Shown here: in pieces, positions 1 to 9,359 of the stretch
Position numbering within the stretch: the stretch's first letter is position 1
How the letters are laid out: every line of letters begins with the position of its first letter
Source of the DNA: an uncultured SAR324 cluster bacterium
GTDB taxonomy: Bacteria > SAR324 > NAC60-12
Direction of reading: 5' to 3'
DNA: 64,000 nucleotides
Assembly (NCBI GenBank): GCA_905182865.1
Contig: CAJJCY010000004.1
Location: 434,001 to 498,000, forward strand
Program-made: the position numbers and the translations under genes
Notes under the pieces: model-generated
Told to the model about the DNA's origin: nothing
Database searches by the model: none
The model's input: only the letters and a program-made list of their open reading frames with translations

Positions 1-979
1 TTTCACGTATCAGCGTGTGGGCATGTCCCTGGTAGCGTGGGCCGGTTTGTTCAATCACTGCTCCCGCCAAAACAGCTCCAATACGACCACTTTCAAGAGG
101 AGAAAACTCGTGAGTCATTCCGTAAAGGAAACCAGCCGCAAAGGCATCTCCGGCACCGGTTGTGTCTTCCACACAAATTTGAGAGGGGTCGATGTAAAAA
201 GTTTGACCAAGATGTTTAATCAAGGCACCGTTTGAGCCTAATGTCAATACAACTGTTTCAGTCCATTGTGATAAAATTTCCACAGCTTCTTGTGTTACAG
301 TTGTATCCAAAAGTGAAAATGCTTCTTCCTGATTGCAAAATACCATACTTACGTAACCTTGCAGAAGTTTTTTAAAATCATCCTTATGGCGGTTCACACA
401 AAAAGGATCTGAAAGGCTCAGAGCAACATTTATCTCACGTTTTTTTGCTTCATCCAAAGCATTTATTACTGTTTTTTTCTGCACCTCTGTGTCCCATAAA
501 TATCCTGTAAGATACAGATATTTTGAAGCTTGAATAACTTCCGGGTCAATATCTGGAACCTGCAGTTCCTGACTCATTCCCAAATATGTATTCATCGCGC
601 GTGATCCATCTTCACTTACCAGAATCAAGCTGCTTCCTGTGGTACCGTCTCCTTCTCCAAGTACAGCATTGACTCCGAGATCTTCCAGTTTTTTCCGGTA
701 AATCTTTCCATGCTCATCCTTGCCAATTTTACCACTAAAAGCTGTTCGTCCTCCCAGTTGAGCTATGCCGATCATTGTATTTGCACCAGAACCTCCAGCA
801 GCAAATTCTACCGATATTTTTCCTGCCGCCAAAGCCAGTAAGAAAGTTTGCTGCTCTTCAAGGGTAATAAGATTCATACTGTTTTTATTCAAACCACGTT
901 CTGTTAAAAACGAGTCTGGAACATGGCTCAATAAATCAATTAATGGATTGCAAACACCATATACATCTAAATTTTCCAT
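1..979 (-). CDS. PfkB-family carbohydrate/nucleoside kinase, 3' end beyond the window
   Basis: The reverse strand reads openly from an ATG at 979 (MENLDVYGVCNPLIDLL) to the left edge, about 326 codons without a stop. The protein has the PfkB/ribokinase pattern: an N-terminal glycine-rich substrate motif (AGGSGANTMIGIAQLGG) and, near the visible end, the anion-hole and catalytic-base signature DTTGAGDAFAAGFLYG. This family phosphorylates sugars or nucleosides with ATP in the cytosol. The CNPLIDLL start resembles adenosine kinase/sugar kinase subfamilies, but the substrate cannot be fixed from sequence. It lies downstream of clpX on the same strand (gap about 50 nt) and may be co-transcribed. 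Only the last few codons are missing. Confidence 0.88.
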   Translation of the reverse strand, partial: MENLDVYGVCNPLIDLLSHVPDSFLTERGLNKNSMNLITLEEQQTFLLALAAGKISVEFAAGGSGANTMIGIAQLGGRTAFSGKIGKDEHGKIYRKKLEDLGVNAVLGEGDGTTGSSLILVSEDGSRAMNTYLGMSQELQVPDIDPEVIQASKYLYLTGYLWDTEVQKKTVINALDEAKKREINVALSLSDPFCVNRHKDDFKKLLQGYVSMVFCNQEEAFSLLDTTVTQEAVEILSQWTETVVLTLGSNGALIKHLGQTFYIDPSQICVEDTTGAGDAFAAGFLYGMTHEFSPLESGRIGAVLAGAVIEQTGPRYQGHAHTLIRE

Positions 980-1027
980 ATTATTTATTTAATAATGTGG
1001 TGGGAAACAAAAAGATTTTATATAAAA

Positions 1028-2279
1028 TCAGCTTGCTTTCGCTCGAGGAATACTGCTTGCTGGATTTCTGGTCAGCTTAGGCTCGGCCTTTTGCAGGATG
1101 GTATCCTTATTGATCTCAACTTCTTTAATGTCAGGATCTGAGGGTATTTCATACATTAAATCCAGCATTGAATTTTCAATTATAGAGCGCAATCCTCGCG
1201 CTCCAGTTTTCCGCTTGATCGCTTCTTTTGCCAGAGTGTGTATTGCCTCTTTATTAAATGTCAGTTTTACATTATCAAGCTCAAACATTTTCTCATACTG
1301 ACGAATTAAAGCATTTTTTGGTTCTGTTAAGATCTGCACCAGATGGTCAACTTCCAAATCATGCAAAGTCGCGACTACCGGCAGTCGTCCAACAAATTCC
1401 GGTATTAAACCATATTTGAGTAAATCTTCTGGTTCCAGTTGTGACAGGACCTCTACATTCCGAGTTTTCTTATTTACATCTGCCCCAAAACCGAGGGTCT
1501 TGCTGCCGAGGCGGCGTTTGACGATATCTTCGAGGCCGACAAATGCGCCACCGCAGACGAAGAGGATTTTCTCGGTATTGACCTGGATATATTCCTGCTG
1601 CGGGTGCTTGCGCCCTCCCTGTGGCGGGACGTTGCAGACAGAGCCTTCGAGGATTTTCAAAAGTGCCTGCTGGACACCTTCGCCGGAGACGTCGCGGGTG
1701 ATGGAGACGTTTTCGGTTTTGCGCCCGATCTTGTCAATTTCATCGACGTAGATGATGCCGCGTTCGGCTCGCTCGACATCGAAATCGGCGGACTGGAGGA
1801 GGCGGAGGACGATGTTTTCCACGTCTTCGCCAACGTAGCCAGCTTCGGTGAGCGTGGTGGCATCGACGATACAGAACGGAACGTCGAGGACGCGGGCTAG
1901 AGTTTGCGCCAACAGAGTTTTACCTGTTCCTGTAGGGCCAATCAACAGAATATTGCTTTTCTGCAGTTCCACTTCTGATTTATCGAAATTAGCTTTGATC
2001 CGCTTGTAATGATTGTGAACTGCAACTGCAAGCACCTTTTTGGGCCGATCCTGTCCCACCACATAATTATCAAGAACATCTTTAATTTCTGCAGGTTTTA
2101 GATTTACTTCATTGCTACTTTCAATTGTGTCAATTTTCTCTTCTTCAATGATTTCAGTGCAAAGTTCTATACATTCGTCACAAATGTAGACACCTGGCAT
2201 TTTCAATTATTTTTTTTACTTCTTCCTGTGTTTTTCCACAGAAGGAGCAACGCAAGAGAGCCTCTTTAACAGAATTCAT
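1028..2279 (-). CDS. clpX: ClpX, ATP-dependent unfoldase of the ClpXP protease (frame break in the zinc-binding domain)
   Basis: ClpX recognises tagged substrates, unfolds them with ATP and feeds them to ClpP. The AAA+ core is intact: Walker A GPTGTGKT, Walker [11 protein letters not shown], the pore-loop GYVGEDVEN and sensor region [11 protein letters not shown]. The natural start is the ATG at 2279, 13 nt after clpP, giving the first zinc pair (LLRCSFCGK). The second pair ([10 protein letters not shown]) lies in another frame. Removing one A from the run in GAAAATG near 2200 restores the expected [17 protein letters not shown]. The uninterrupted frame alone (from a TTG at 2206) would lack half the zinc domain. 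A single-base error or mutation is likely. Bases about 1490-1915 are far richer in G+C than the rest (see findings). Confidence 0.93.
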
Positions 2280-2292
2280 AGTTATTTTTCTT

Positions 2293-2889
2293 TTATAAAG
2301 CTTTCAGTTTTCTGTTTTGCATAACTTCGTCTATAATACCATATTCTTTGGCTTCCTGACTGGAAAAATAATAATCACGTTGGGTATCTTGTGCAATTTT
2401 TTTAATCTTATGTCCAGTATGACGAGCCAAAACATCGTTCAAAACATCTGTCATTCTGATAATTTCCTTTGCCTGAATATCAATATCTTCTGCCTGTCCG
2501 GAAAATCCTCCCATCAATTGATGAATCATTATTCTGGAGTTCGGCAAAGCATGTCTCTTCCCGGATGCACCTGAGGCTAATAAAACAGCCCCCATACTCG
2601 CTGCCTGACCAATGCATATAGTCTGCACATCTGGTTTTAAATACTGAATTGTATCATAAATTGCCATTCCTGAAGTTACTAAACCACCAGGGCAGTTCAG
2701 ATAAAGTGAAATATCACTTTCCGGATCTTCTGCTTCTAAAAATAAAAGTTGAGCTATCATTACATTTGCAACATTATCATCAACTGGCGAGCCGAGAAAA
2801 ATAATACGGTCTTTAAGCAGTCTTGAGTAGATGTCGTAGGCTCGTTCGCCGCGACTATCCTGCTCAACAACCATCGGTATTAGCGACAT
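2293..2889 (-). CDS. clpP: ClpP, proteolytic subunit of Clp protease
   Basis: This 198-residue protein has the normal ClpP length and layout. The catalytic serine sits in [14 protein letters not shown], the histidine in [12 protein letters not shown] and the aspartate in the following DTQRDYYFS segment. ClpP forms the tetradecameric chamber that degrades polypeptides delivered by ClpX. It begins [20 protein letters not shown], typical of mature ClpP with only a short propeptide. An AAGGATG ribosome site precedes the ATG. It lies between tig (185 nt upstream) and clpX (13 nt downstream), the standard tig-clpP-clpX order. No defect is seen. Confidence 0.97.
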   Translation of the reverse strand: MSLIPMVVEQDSRGERAYDIYSRLLKDRIIFLGSPVDDNVANVMIAQLLFLEAEDPESDISLYLNCPGGLVTSGMAIYDTIQYLKPDVQTICIGQAASMGAVLLASGASGKRHALPNSRIMIHQLMGGFSGQAEDIDIQAKEIIRMTDVLNDVLARHTGHKIKKIAQDTQRDYYFSSQEAKEYGIIDEVMQNRKLKAL

Positions 2890-3074
2890 AGCATCCTTGA
2901 AAAAAGGTTAATCATTAAGAAGTTGTTTTTTTATAAACGAGTTGTGCTGCTTTAAACATTCTCTATCCCACTACTAAAGCGAGTATCAAGGAACTTGAAA
3001 AATATAAACTAATAGATTCCTTTTTTGTGTGGTTAACAAACAAGAAAGATTGTTTGTACTTGAATTCAAGTTTG

Positions 3075-4404
3075 TCAGGAATGATCATGCCCACAATTTT
3101 CATCGTGTACATGCTCATGATCTTCAGCAGCAAGCTCTTCAATCGGGTCACCAAACACTCGAGCCACCACTCTGTCAAGAGTTGCATCACCATTTTTGCG
3201 GACAACAATTCGCTCGTACATGTCATGTCCGAAAGGTGATTTAATAAGTTCGTCCGGAGATTGTCCTGTCATTTGTGCCAATCCGACAAATTCACGAGCT
3301 GCCTCATTTTTGTCAAATTTCATTTCTTCATGCTCACCAATCGAGTCCAGTATGAATTTCATGCGTAAATCCGTTTTCGCATTTTCTATTCCTTCCTGGT
3401 GTCTTTTTCTCTTTTTCTTCTTCTGGAATTTCTTTTTCAGATGATGCCTGTTCCAATTCTCTTTTAACTTGTTCCTGCCCATATTTTACGAGTTCTTCCG
3501 GCAAATCAAAATTGTCATATAAATCAGAAAGTTGTGCCCGAACAGCAATTCGGTATTCACTTTTAAGCTCTGCTGTTTTTCGAGATTTAATATTTTCACT
3601 TACTTTTTCATTCAATTCGTCTTCATTCGCAACCCCAAATTTCTTAAAAAAGTCTTCATCCATTTCTGGTCTTTTAACTGCAGAAATTTCTGTTAAATGT
3701 ATTTTGAAAATAGCTTTTTTACCTGCGTTTTCTCCAAACCGTTCAGGCAGCGCAAGCTCAACATCTTTTTCATCTCCAGAAGACATGTTCATCAGGTCCG
3801 AGTGAAACTCTTCCAAATCTGAAGAACCGATTTTGAACTGCATTTCGGTTGCTGTTGAGTCAGTAAATTTTTCACCATCAATAGTTCCTTCATAATTAAT
3901 TAAAACCCAATCGTCTTTTTCTACTTTTACATCCTCTCCAACTTTGGTAACAAGTACCTCTTCTCGCTGAATTAAACCTTCTAATTCTTCACTGATATTT
4001 TTTGCAGATACTGCTTCTATATCCTTGCGTTCAAGCACGATTTTTTCATAATTCAGTTTGGGTAACTCCGGTGCTATTTCAAAATGGACAATAGCAGAAA
4101 GTGCAGATTTAAGGTCAAAGTCGATTTTTTGGATTATCGGCATGGTTGCCGGCCGCAAGGAATGTTCTTGTAGTGCATCATCCATATATCCAGGAATAAC
4201 CCTATCAACTGCTTCCTGTTGCATAGCAGCTTTAAACCTTTTGTCCAACCAGCCTTTTGGGTGTTTCCCAGGGCGAAAACCATTGAGTTTGGTTTTTTTC
4301 AGTTCCCGATAAATTGCATTGTAGGTTGGTTTTATTTCATCAAGGGATACTTCAAGGGAAAGGGAATACTTCAGTTTGCCAAGTTCTTCTACAGTTGAAT
4401 TCAT
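3075..4404 (-). CDS. tig: Trigger factor, ribosome-associated chaperone/peptidyl-prolyl isomerase (frameshifted)
   Basis: Trigger factor binds the ribosome exit tunnel and helps nascent chains fold. The N-terminal ribosome-binding signature appears as GFRPGKHPKGWLDKRF (about residues 42-57). The FKBP-like isomerase domain follows (residues about 150-250; DDWVLINYEGTIDGEKF), then the helical C-terminal chaperone domain. The reading frame breaks near 3403-3416 in the A-rich GAGAAAAAGAC. Frame 1 ends in an unrelated tail, and frame 2 continues with RHQEGIENAKTDLRMKFIL. One base corrects it to about 442 residues, the usual length. The C-terminus is histidine-rich (DHEHVHDENCGHDHS), a possible metal-binding tail. 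First gene of the tig-clpP-clpX operon. Confidence 0.93.
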
Positions 4405-4886
4405 AAATTTTAATTTTGTAAGTAAATGAAGACAGTCTTGCCAACAAAAATGAATGAAACAAAACTCAACGTTTATTTAATTACATTTGAAGTGACAATT
4501 TCAAGCCTTTTGTGTTTTACCTGTATTTTGATTACAGATATCTATTCTGACCGTTATTTCCTTTACCACAATATCCTCACGAAAATAGACATCGGTCTGA
4601 CATTTTTGTTAATTTTCTTCAAGAGCCTGTTACCACAACATAGAATTATGAAGGAAAGTTTGTTTGTTACCTGAACCTAACATCGTTTAGCCTTCCTGAT
4701 GAGTGCACTAATCTTTTGTTCTTTATTACAGTAGACTTACTCCTAGTTATCGCACTAGTCTTAGGTAACTTGTGACCTTTTTAAAATGACTTTGCTTTCT
4801 TTTAAGCTCTTTAACCTGAGATAGAGCATAGAGGCTGAAATAATAAAGATATTGCAAAGGTGAGGTGAAAAATGAAAAGTTATGCT
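4405..4886. other. Intergenic region upstream of tig
   Basis: No convincing gene. A plus-strand open frame at 4426-4674 would give an 82-residue hydrophobic peptide but has no recognisable motif or ribosome site. The stretch is AT-rich and presumably holds the tig promoter (reading left) and the 3' end of the Bax1-like gene transcript. Confidence 0.4.
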
Positions 4887-6161
4887 CTAATTTGTCTTTT
4901 GGACATTACTCAACCAGGAGTCAAGCAGCGGACGAAGTTTTGTGATTGTTGGGGCTTCTCTGAAAAAGAATCCATAGTGCGAAAAATACGTGGATGCCTC
5001 TACTTGCTCGGCCAGTTGCATGTTTTTGAGTAAACTACGATTGATGCCTATCAGCAAAGGTCCTCCTTTTTGTGAATCAAGTTGTTCCAGTCTACTCTGG
5101 AGGGGAGCCACATGCCATTTATGAAAAAGCTCCATTGACACTTTTTTTCCAGAATGGTGCTTCAACAGAAAATCTGGAAAACAAAGCGATTCACCGGTCA
5201 ACGGAATAAAATCTGCCGAAGATGTCAGTTCCCAGTCAGGTATTTGTTTAGCAAGTTGATGACTGAACATCTGTATTTCATCAGGAATATAGGCTAAAAA
5301 CTGACGGTAGTGGGAGCGAATTCCACAAGATTGATCAAGGTGCAGGCTGTGAACATGGTTTTTACGAATTCTAACCTCTGCATCCAGTTCCCATTCAGGC
5401 TGCTGCAAAATTGCAGGGAAAAAATTGGCGAGGTTCAAACCATATTTTTGTGTGTTTACAAACAAACTCAGCGGACCATCAATTTCCAGCATCAATGTTT
5501 TTTTCTTTCTTTGATCGTGGCTGATCTTTGCCAGTAATTTATTGAAACGCAAATATTTAAGCAGTTGCCGCAACTCGGCTGCTTTGCTTTCAGGCAGGCT
5601 AACAGTTAGGCCTTCGCAGCGCAGAAGCAAGCCTTGGAGCTGGGCGCAATTGTAACGATGTAATAAGCTTGCAGCAGTCATTTTGCGAAAACTCAGCACC
5701 TGCTGAAAAGCCGGCAAATCTCCATACAGTTGCCGGCTCAACTGCTCAACAGATATTCCCACTGATTTGGCAATTTCACTTTGATAATGGCCTAAATCAG
5801 CTTTATCTCCCATCTCAACACCCTGAAAATGAAACGCTTTTTTAGCACTGAAAATTTCAGCAGAGTTGAAAAATACTTTTCCCCTGAGATCAGATAATTC
5901 CGTTTTTGCTTCCGTGTCAAATTCGGTACGGTCAAGTAGGAGTTTTTCCAAACCTCGGCCCACAATTGCATTTCCCGGAAAACCGTCCAAAACCTGCTTT
6001 GTCTCTTCCTCAAGTTTTTCACGGACTTGACCTACGCTTCCGGAAAAAACCACGAGTAATTCTTCTGCAATTTCTAAAAGTTTTGTTGCTTCTGGATTAA
6101 TTAATTTGGGCAGAATTTTGCCCCGATTCGTCCGGAAGCACAACAGGTCCTTCGTAAGCAC
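4887..6161 (-). CDS. Bax1-like DUF790 nuclease, partner of the XPB helicase
   Basis: The protein (about 424 residues from a GTG at 6161) begins MLTKDLLCFRTNRGKILPK, the characteristic start of DUF790 proteins, which in archaea are called Bax1. Archaeal Bax1 is a structure-specific endonuclease that binds XPB helicase in a DNA-repair/bubble-processing machine. Near residues 330-350 lies FPDFLLKHHSGKKVSMELF followed by HKWH. This matches the acidic nuclease core of the family (PD...E-x-F-x-x-W). The upstream open frame to 6308 is overlap with the helicase gene, so the GTG start was preferred on family similarity. The start overlaps the end of the XPB-like gene by about 65 nt, a translational-coupling arrangement. 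The assignment rests on the N-terminal and nuclease motifs plus the neighbour. Confidence 0.75.
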   Translation of the reverse strand: MLTKDLLCFRTNRGKILPKLINPEATKLLEIAEELLVVFSGSVGQVREKLEEETKQVLDGFPGNAIVGRGLEKLLLDRTEFDTEAKTELSDLRGKVFFNSAEIFSAKKAFHFQGVEMGDKADLGHYQSEIAKSVGISVEQLSRQLYGDLPAFQQVLSFRKMTAASLLHRYNCAQLQGLLLRCEGLTVSLPESKAAELRQLLKYLRFNKLLAKISHDQRKKKTLMLEIDGPLSLFVNTQKYGLNLANFFPAILQQPEWELDAEVRIRKNHVHSLHLDQSCGIRSHYRQFLAYIPDEIQMFSHQLAKQIPDWELTSSADFIPLTGESLCFPDFLLKHHSGKKVSMELFHKWHVAPLQSRLEQLDSQKGGPLLIGINRSLLKNMQLAEQVEASTYFSHYGFFFREAPTITKLRPLLDSWLSNVQKTN

Positions 6162-7513
6162 GGTGTTTTCTACGTCGCTGGTTGGTAAAATATTCTCCGG
6201 TATCCTTGGAAACAAGTTCATAAAGTATGGCCTGTTTTCCGGGACGTGCTCGCAAAATTCGTCCCAAACGCTGAACATGCTCCCGAATACTGCCACTTCC
6301 GGAAACAATCATGCCGACATTCGCATCCGGAACATCAACTCCTTCATTCAGAACTTTTGAAGTGACTAGAATCGGATATTCGCCTGATCGAAATGATTTT
6401 AGAAAAGCCTCCCGTTCCGGTAGTTTTGTATGATGTGTAAGCACCGGTAACAGGAAATTATTCCCAATGCGGTAAGCCATTTCGTTGTCTTGCGTAAAAA
6501 CCAGCATACGGTCACCTTTATGCTGCTGAATCAGTTTCCACAAACGATCTACTTTTGCTCCGGATGCCTGACTGAGCTTCTTTTGCAGCAAATAAGCCTT
6601 GAATGCTTTCCGGCCTTCAGGACTTTCACTGGTTTTGCGTAAAAAAATAGCCCATCCACTTGGATGCTGAAAGCTGATACGTGCTTTACGTAAAAAATCA
6701 GTATAGCATTCACGTGAAATCTCGTATTGCTCACGCTCCTCCAGGACGCATATCTACCTCGATTGTTTCCACCACGTATGGTGCAAGGGTACTACCGCTT
6801 AACTCGTCAATATGAACTTCGTAACAAAGAGGCCCGCAAAGTTCGTAAAGGACTTGCTCTTTTCCATCAGCACGTTCTGGAGTTGCAGTCAAACCAAGGC
6901 GAAATGGCGCAATTGAACCAAGTGCAGTAAATTGATATTGCTCACCAGGCAAATGGTGACATTCATCAAAAACCAGGAGTCCAAACAAATTACCCTGATG
7001 TGTGACATGGATCAAAGCAGAGTCGTAAGTTGCTACAGTAATTGTCTGAGTATCATTTATTCCACCACCAAGTAAACCAATTGGAGTTTCAAAATATTCG
7101 CTTAATACCTCTTTCCATTGCCGCATCAGATCAATCGTTGGGACATGAATCAAAGTAGGTCGTCCAGTTTCCGCAATCAGCATTACTGCCAGAATAGTTT
7201 TACCTGCACCGGTTGGTAAAGTTACTACTCCGTGCTTTTCTGACAGCCATGCTTCAGCAGCTTCACTTTGAAAAGAACGAGGTTTAATGTTCTTTTTCAG
7301 GACAAAAGTTTCTGCAGAAAATTTTCGGGCATGATCCTGGAAGCTAATGTTCTTTTCACACAGTACTGTGACAAGTTTACGGTAGTTGGCTGCAGGAGTA
7401 CGGTAACTGTTTGTCCGCTCATCCCAGGAAATTCCTTCAAGATGCTGCATATATCTATCCGCCATGCCGTGAAGCTGGATGGTTCCTTTATCGAAGTGCA
7501 GGCTGAGAGTCAT
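6097..7513 (-). CDS. XPB/Rad25-type superfamily 2 DNA helicase (frameshifted)
   Basis: This is a 3'-5' helicase of the XPB/RadD-like group. Residues about 98-105 carry Walker A (LPTGAGKT), residues about 185 carry the DECH box (LLVFDECHHLPG), then motif III LGLTATPERADG. The C-terminal RecA fold has TSKVLNEGVDVPDANVG and the arginine-finger motif SIREHVQRLGRILR. The frame breaks near 6736-6745: frame 1 ends ...DMRPGGA, while frame 2 continues EEREQYEISRECYTDFLRK, the sequence expected in XPB homologs. One base repairs it to about 471 residues. It precedes and overlaps the Bax1-like gene, as in archaeal xpb-bax1 pairs, which strengthens both calls. Confidence 0.85.
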
Positions 7514-7565
7514 TTCAATAATTTTGTGTCCAGTTTAAATTTCAACAGGTACTGAAAAAATAGGA

Positions 7566-7591
7566 TTAACTGGTTCAGATTAACCAGTTAA
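7566..7591 (-). terminator. Hairpin terminator after the polyketide operon
   Basis: A perfect 10-bp inverted repeat (TTAACTGGTT / AACCAGTTAA, 6-nt loop) lies 18 nt after the ICMT-type gene. On the minus strand it is followed by TCCTATTTTTTCAG, a U-rich tract as in intrinsic terminators. It separates the polyketide operon from the helicase-nuclease pair. Confidence 0.7.
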
Positions 7592-7608
7592 AACTGATTT
7601 TTATACAG

Positions 7609-8124
7609 CTAAATTTCATCTAGAGCGAGTTCTTCCAAACGTATACGGTGGCAGAGAATAATAAGATTGGCCAGAGAAAAAACAACAGCCGTTCCATATG
7701 CTGTATGAAGCAAAGGTACACTGGCTATTTCCAATATCACTCCCAAATAATTCGGGTGCCGTACAAATCGATATATTCCGTACTTAATCAACGGTGCATC
7801 CGGAACAACGTAAATACGGGTAGACCAACGCTCTGCGAGTGTCCGGATGGCCAAATAGCGCAGGGTTTGTCCAGCAGCTAATCCTGAAAACGCCGCTATC
7901 ACCAACCATAAAGGCGGTGCTGTCCTAAAGTACCAGACCTCTGCCAGCATTGCTGCAAACCACGAAACATGTAAGGCGACCAAAACTCTATAATGTTCAG
8001 GAAAACGTTCGAATCCGCCTTTTTCCCTCATCCTGATTTCGTTGCGCCGGCTTCGTCTCAATTCCCACAAACGCTGTGCAGCCAGCAATGCTACCAACAA
8101 CATGAATGCCCAAAGGCTCACCAT
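7609..8124 (-). CDS. Isoprenylcysteine carboxyl methyltransferase (ICMT)-family membrane methyltransferase
   Basis: This 171-residue integral membrane protein has about four hydrophobic segments and the ICMT/PEMT signature YRFVRHPNYLGVILEIASVP near residues 118-137, the SAM-binding part of the fold. Members with this short length commonly sit next to bacterial type III polyketide synthases (for example SrsB and BpsB) and O-methylate alkylresorcinols or alkylpyrones. Here its start overlaps the end of the type III PKS by 7 nt, so modification of the PKS product is the likely role. Protein prenyl-cysteine methylation is unlikely. It is the last gene of the operon, followed by a hairpin terminator. 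The exact substrate is inference. Confidence 0.85.
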   Translation of the reverse strand: MVSLWAFMLLVALLAAQRLWELRRSRRNEIRMREKGGFERFPEHYRVLVALHVSWFAAMLAEVWYFRTAPPLWLVIAAFSGLAAGQTLRYLAIRTLAERWSTRIYVVPDAPLIKYGIYRFVRHPNYLGVILEIASVPLLHTAYGTAVVFSLANLIILCHRIRLEELALDEI

Positions 8125-9275
8125 TGCAGCAAAACCAATTCACCGGAAAATGCGGGTCCCAATGAAAGCATCATTCCAAAATTTCCGGTATCGGATTTAC
8201 CATAGATTTTCGGAACCGGACCATTTAAACATTCGTCAAGTATAACCAGAACTGAAGTTGAAGAAATATTTCCTACTTCACGGAGGTGTTTCCGTGTTTT
8301 ATCAAGTGATTTTGGAGGCAACTCCAAGCATGATTCAATAGTATCAATCACTTTTGGTCCTCCTGGATGAGTGAGCCAAAGAGCAATATCAGGAATGGAT
8401 AGTCCGTGTTCTGCAAGGAAACTGTCCACATGCGGCCGTAACTGCTTCGCAAAGCCGGGAACCCCTTGCCCCAGCATAATTTTCAATCCACGATCTGTTA
8501 CATCCCAACCCATGACTTCTTCTGAGTCAGGAAAGAAAATTGATTTACTGCTCAAAACCCTAGGCTTATGAAACTCATGATCTCTTTCACTTTCATCTTT
8601 GGAAACTTTGGAACCATGAAACTCATTAGCTTTGCTATTTCGTTTTTCATTACTATTCACCAACGGATGTTTGTCTCCAACCAGCAAAACTGCTGCAGCT
8701 CCGTCTCCAAAAAGTCCACTCGAAATGATGTTTGCAATCGAGAGGTCTTCGGCCTGTAAAGTTAATGAACAAAGCTCAATAGTAAGCAATATAGCCGCTT
8801 CATCCGGATGTCCTTTCAAATAATCGCCAACACGTGCAACTCCTGCAGTACCGGCAAGACAGCCCAAACCAAACAATGGAACCCTCTTTAAATCCTGAGC
8901 AAAGGTAATTCTGTTCATCAAGCGTGCTTCCAATGAAGGCACAGTCACTCCTGTACTGGTTACACTCATAAGCATCTGAATCTCTTGTGGATACAAGTTA
9001 GTTTTTTCCAGTAAATCATTAATAACCCGCTCGCCCAACGCTAAAGCCACTTCCAGCCATGCACGGTTGCAGTCTGCAAACCCGTCCAGCTTGTAATATT
9101 CAGACATGGGCAAAGCCAAATAGCGGCCTTCAACAGTTACTGCTTTCTGCAGACGGTCAAAGATCGCTACATCCAAACCTTTTTTAATCCACACTGCTCT
9201 CAACGCAAAACTTATTTCTTGCTGCGAATGATAATGCGTCGGGAAAGCTGTGGCTGTGTTGATAATATGAGGCAT
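8118..9275 (-). CDS. Type III polyketide synthase (chalcone/alkylpyrone synthase family)
   Basis: The enzyme condenses an acyl starter with malonyl-CoA extenders on a single cysteine. The triad is visible: Cys139 (FGLGCLAGTAG), His303 (WLTHPGGPK) and Asn336 (VGNISSTSV). GDGAAAVLLVGD and EEVMGWDV are also typical. Length is 385 residues, slightly long because of a charged insertion at about residues 205-238 (SNEKRNSKANEFHG... to ...HEFHKPRV) that bacterial relatives normally lack. The start MPHIINTATAFP matches the usual bacterial N-terminus. It follows ACP and ketosynthase genes and overlaps an ICMT-type methyltransferase, pointing to methylated alkylpyrone, alkylresorcinol or related lipids. 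The product cannot be named from sequence. Confidence 0.93.
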   Translation of the reverse strand: MPHIINTATAFPTHYHSQQEISFALRAVWIKKGLDVAIFDRLQKAVTVEGRYLALPMSEYYKLDGFADCNRAWLEVALALGERVINDLLEKTNLYPQEIQMLMSVTSTGVTVPSLEARLMNRITFAQDLKRVPLFGLGCLAGTAGVARVGDYLKGHPDEAAILLTIELCSLTLQAEDLSIANIISSGLFGDGAAAVLLVGDKHPLVNSNEKRNSKANEFHGSKVSKDESERDHEFHKPRVLSSKSIFFPDSEEVMGWDVTDRGLKIMLGQGVPGFAKQLRPHVDSFLAEHGLSIPDIALWLTHPGGPKVIDTIESCLELPPKSLDKTRKHLREVGNISSTSVLVILDECLNGPVPKIYGKSDTGNFGMMLSLGPAFSGELVLLQW

Positions 9276-9359
9276 CGGGAAGGACAGTCTATGATACTAT
9301 AATTTATTGATCAAAATGAGAGATCAAACTTTTTTATATTTTTCAAGTAGCCGAGTTCT

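Noticed and set aside
1604..1900. Open frames antisense to clpX in both directions around 1600-1900
   Set aside because: They are by-products of the high-G+C patch, where stop codons are rare in other frames. The clpX frame is clearly the coding one.
4426..4674. 82-residue hydrophobic open frame upstream of tig
   Set aside because: No recognisable motif, weak start context and AT-rich composition; likely chance.
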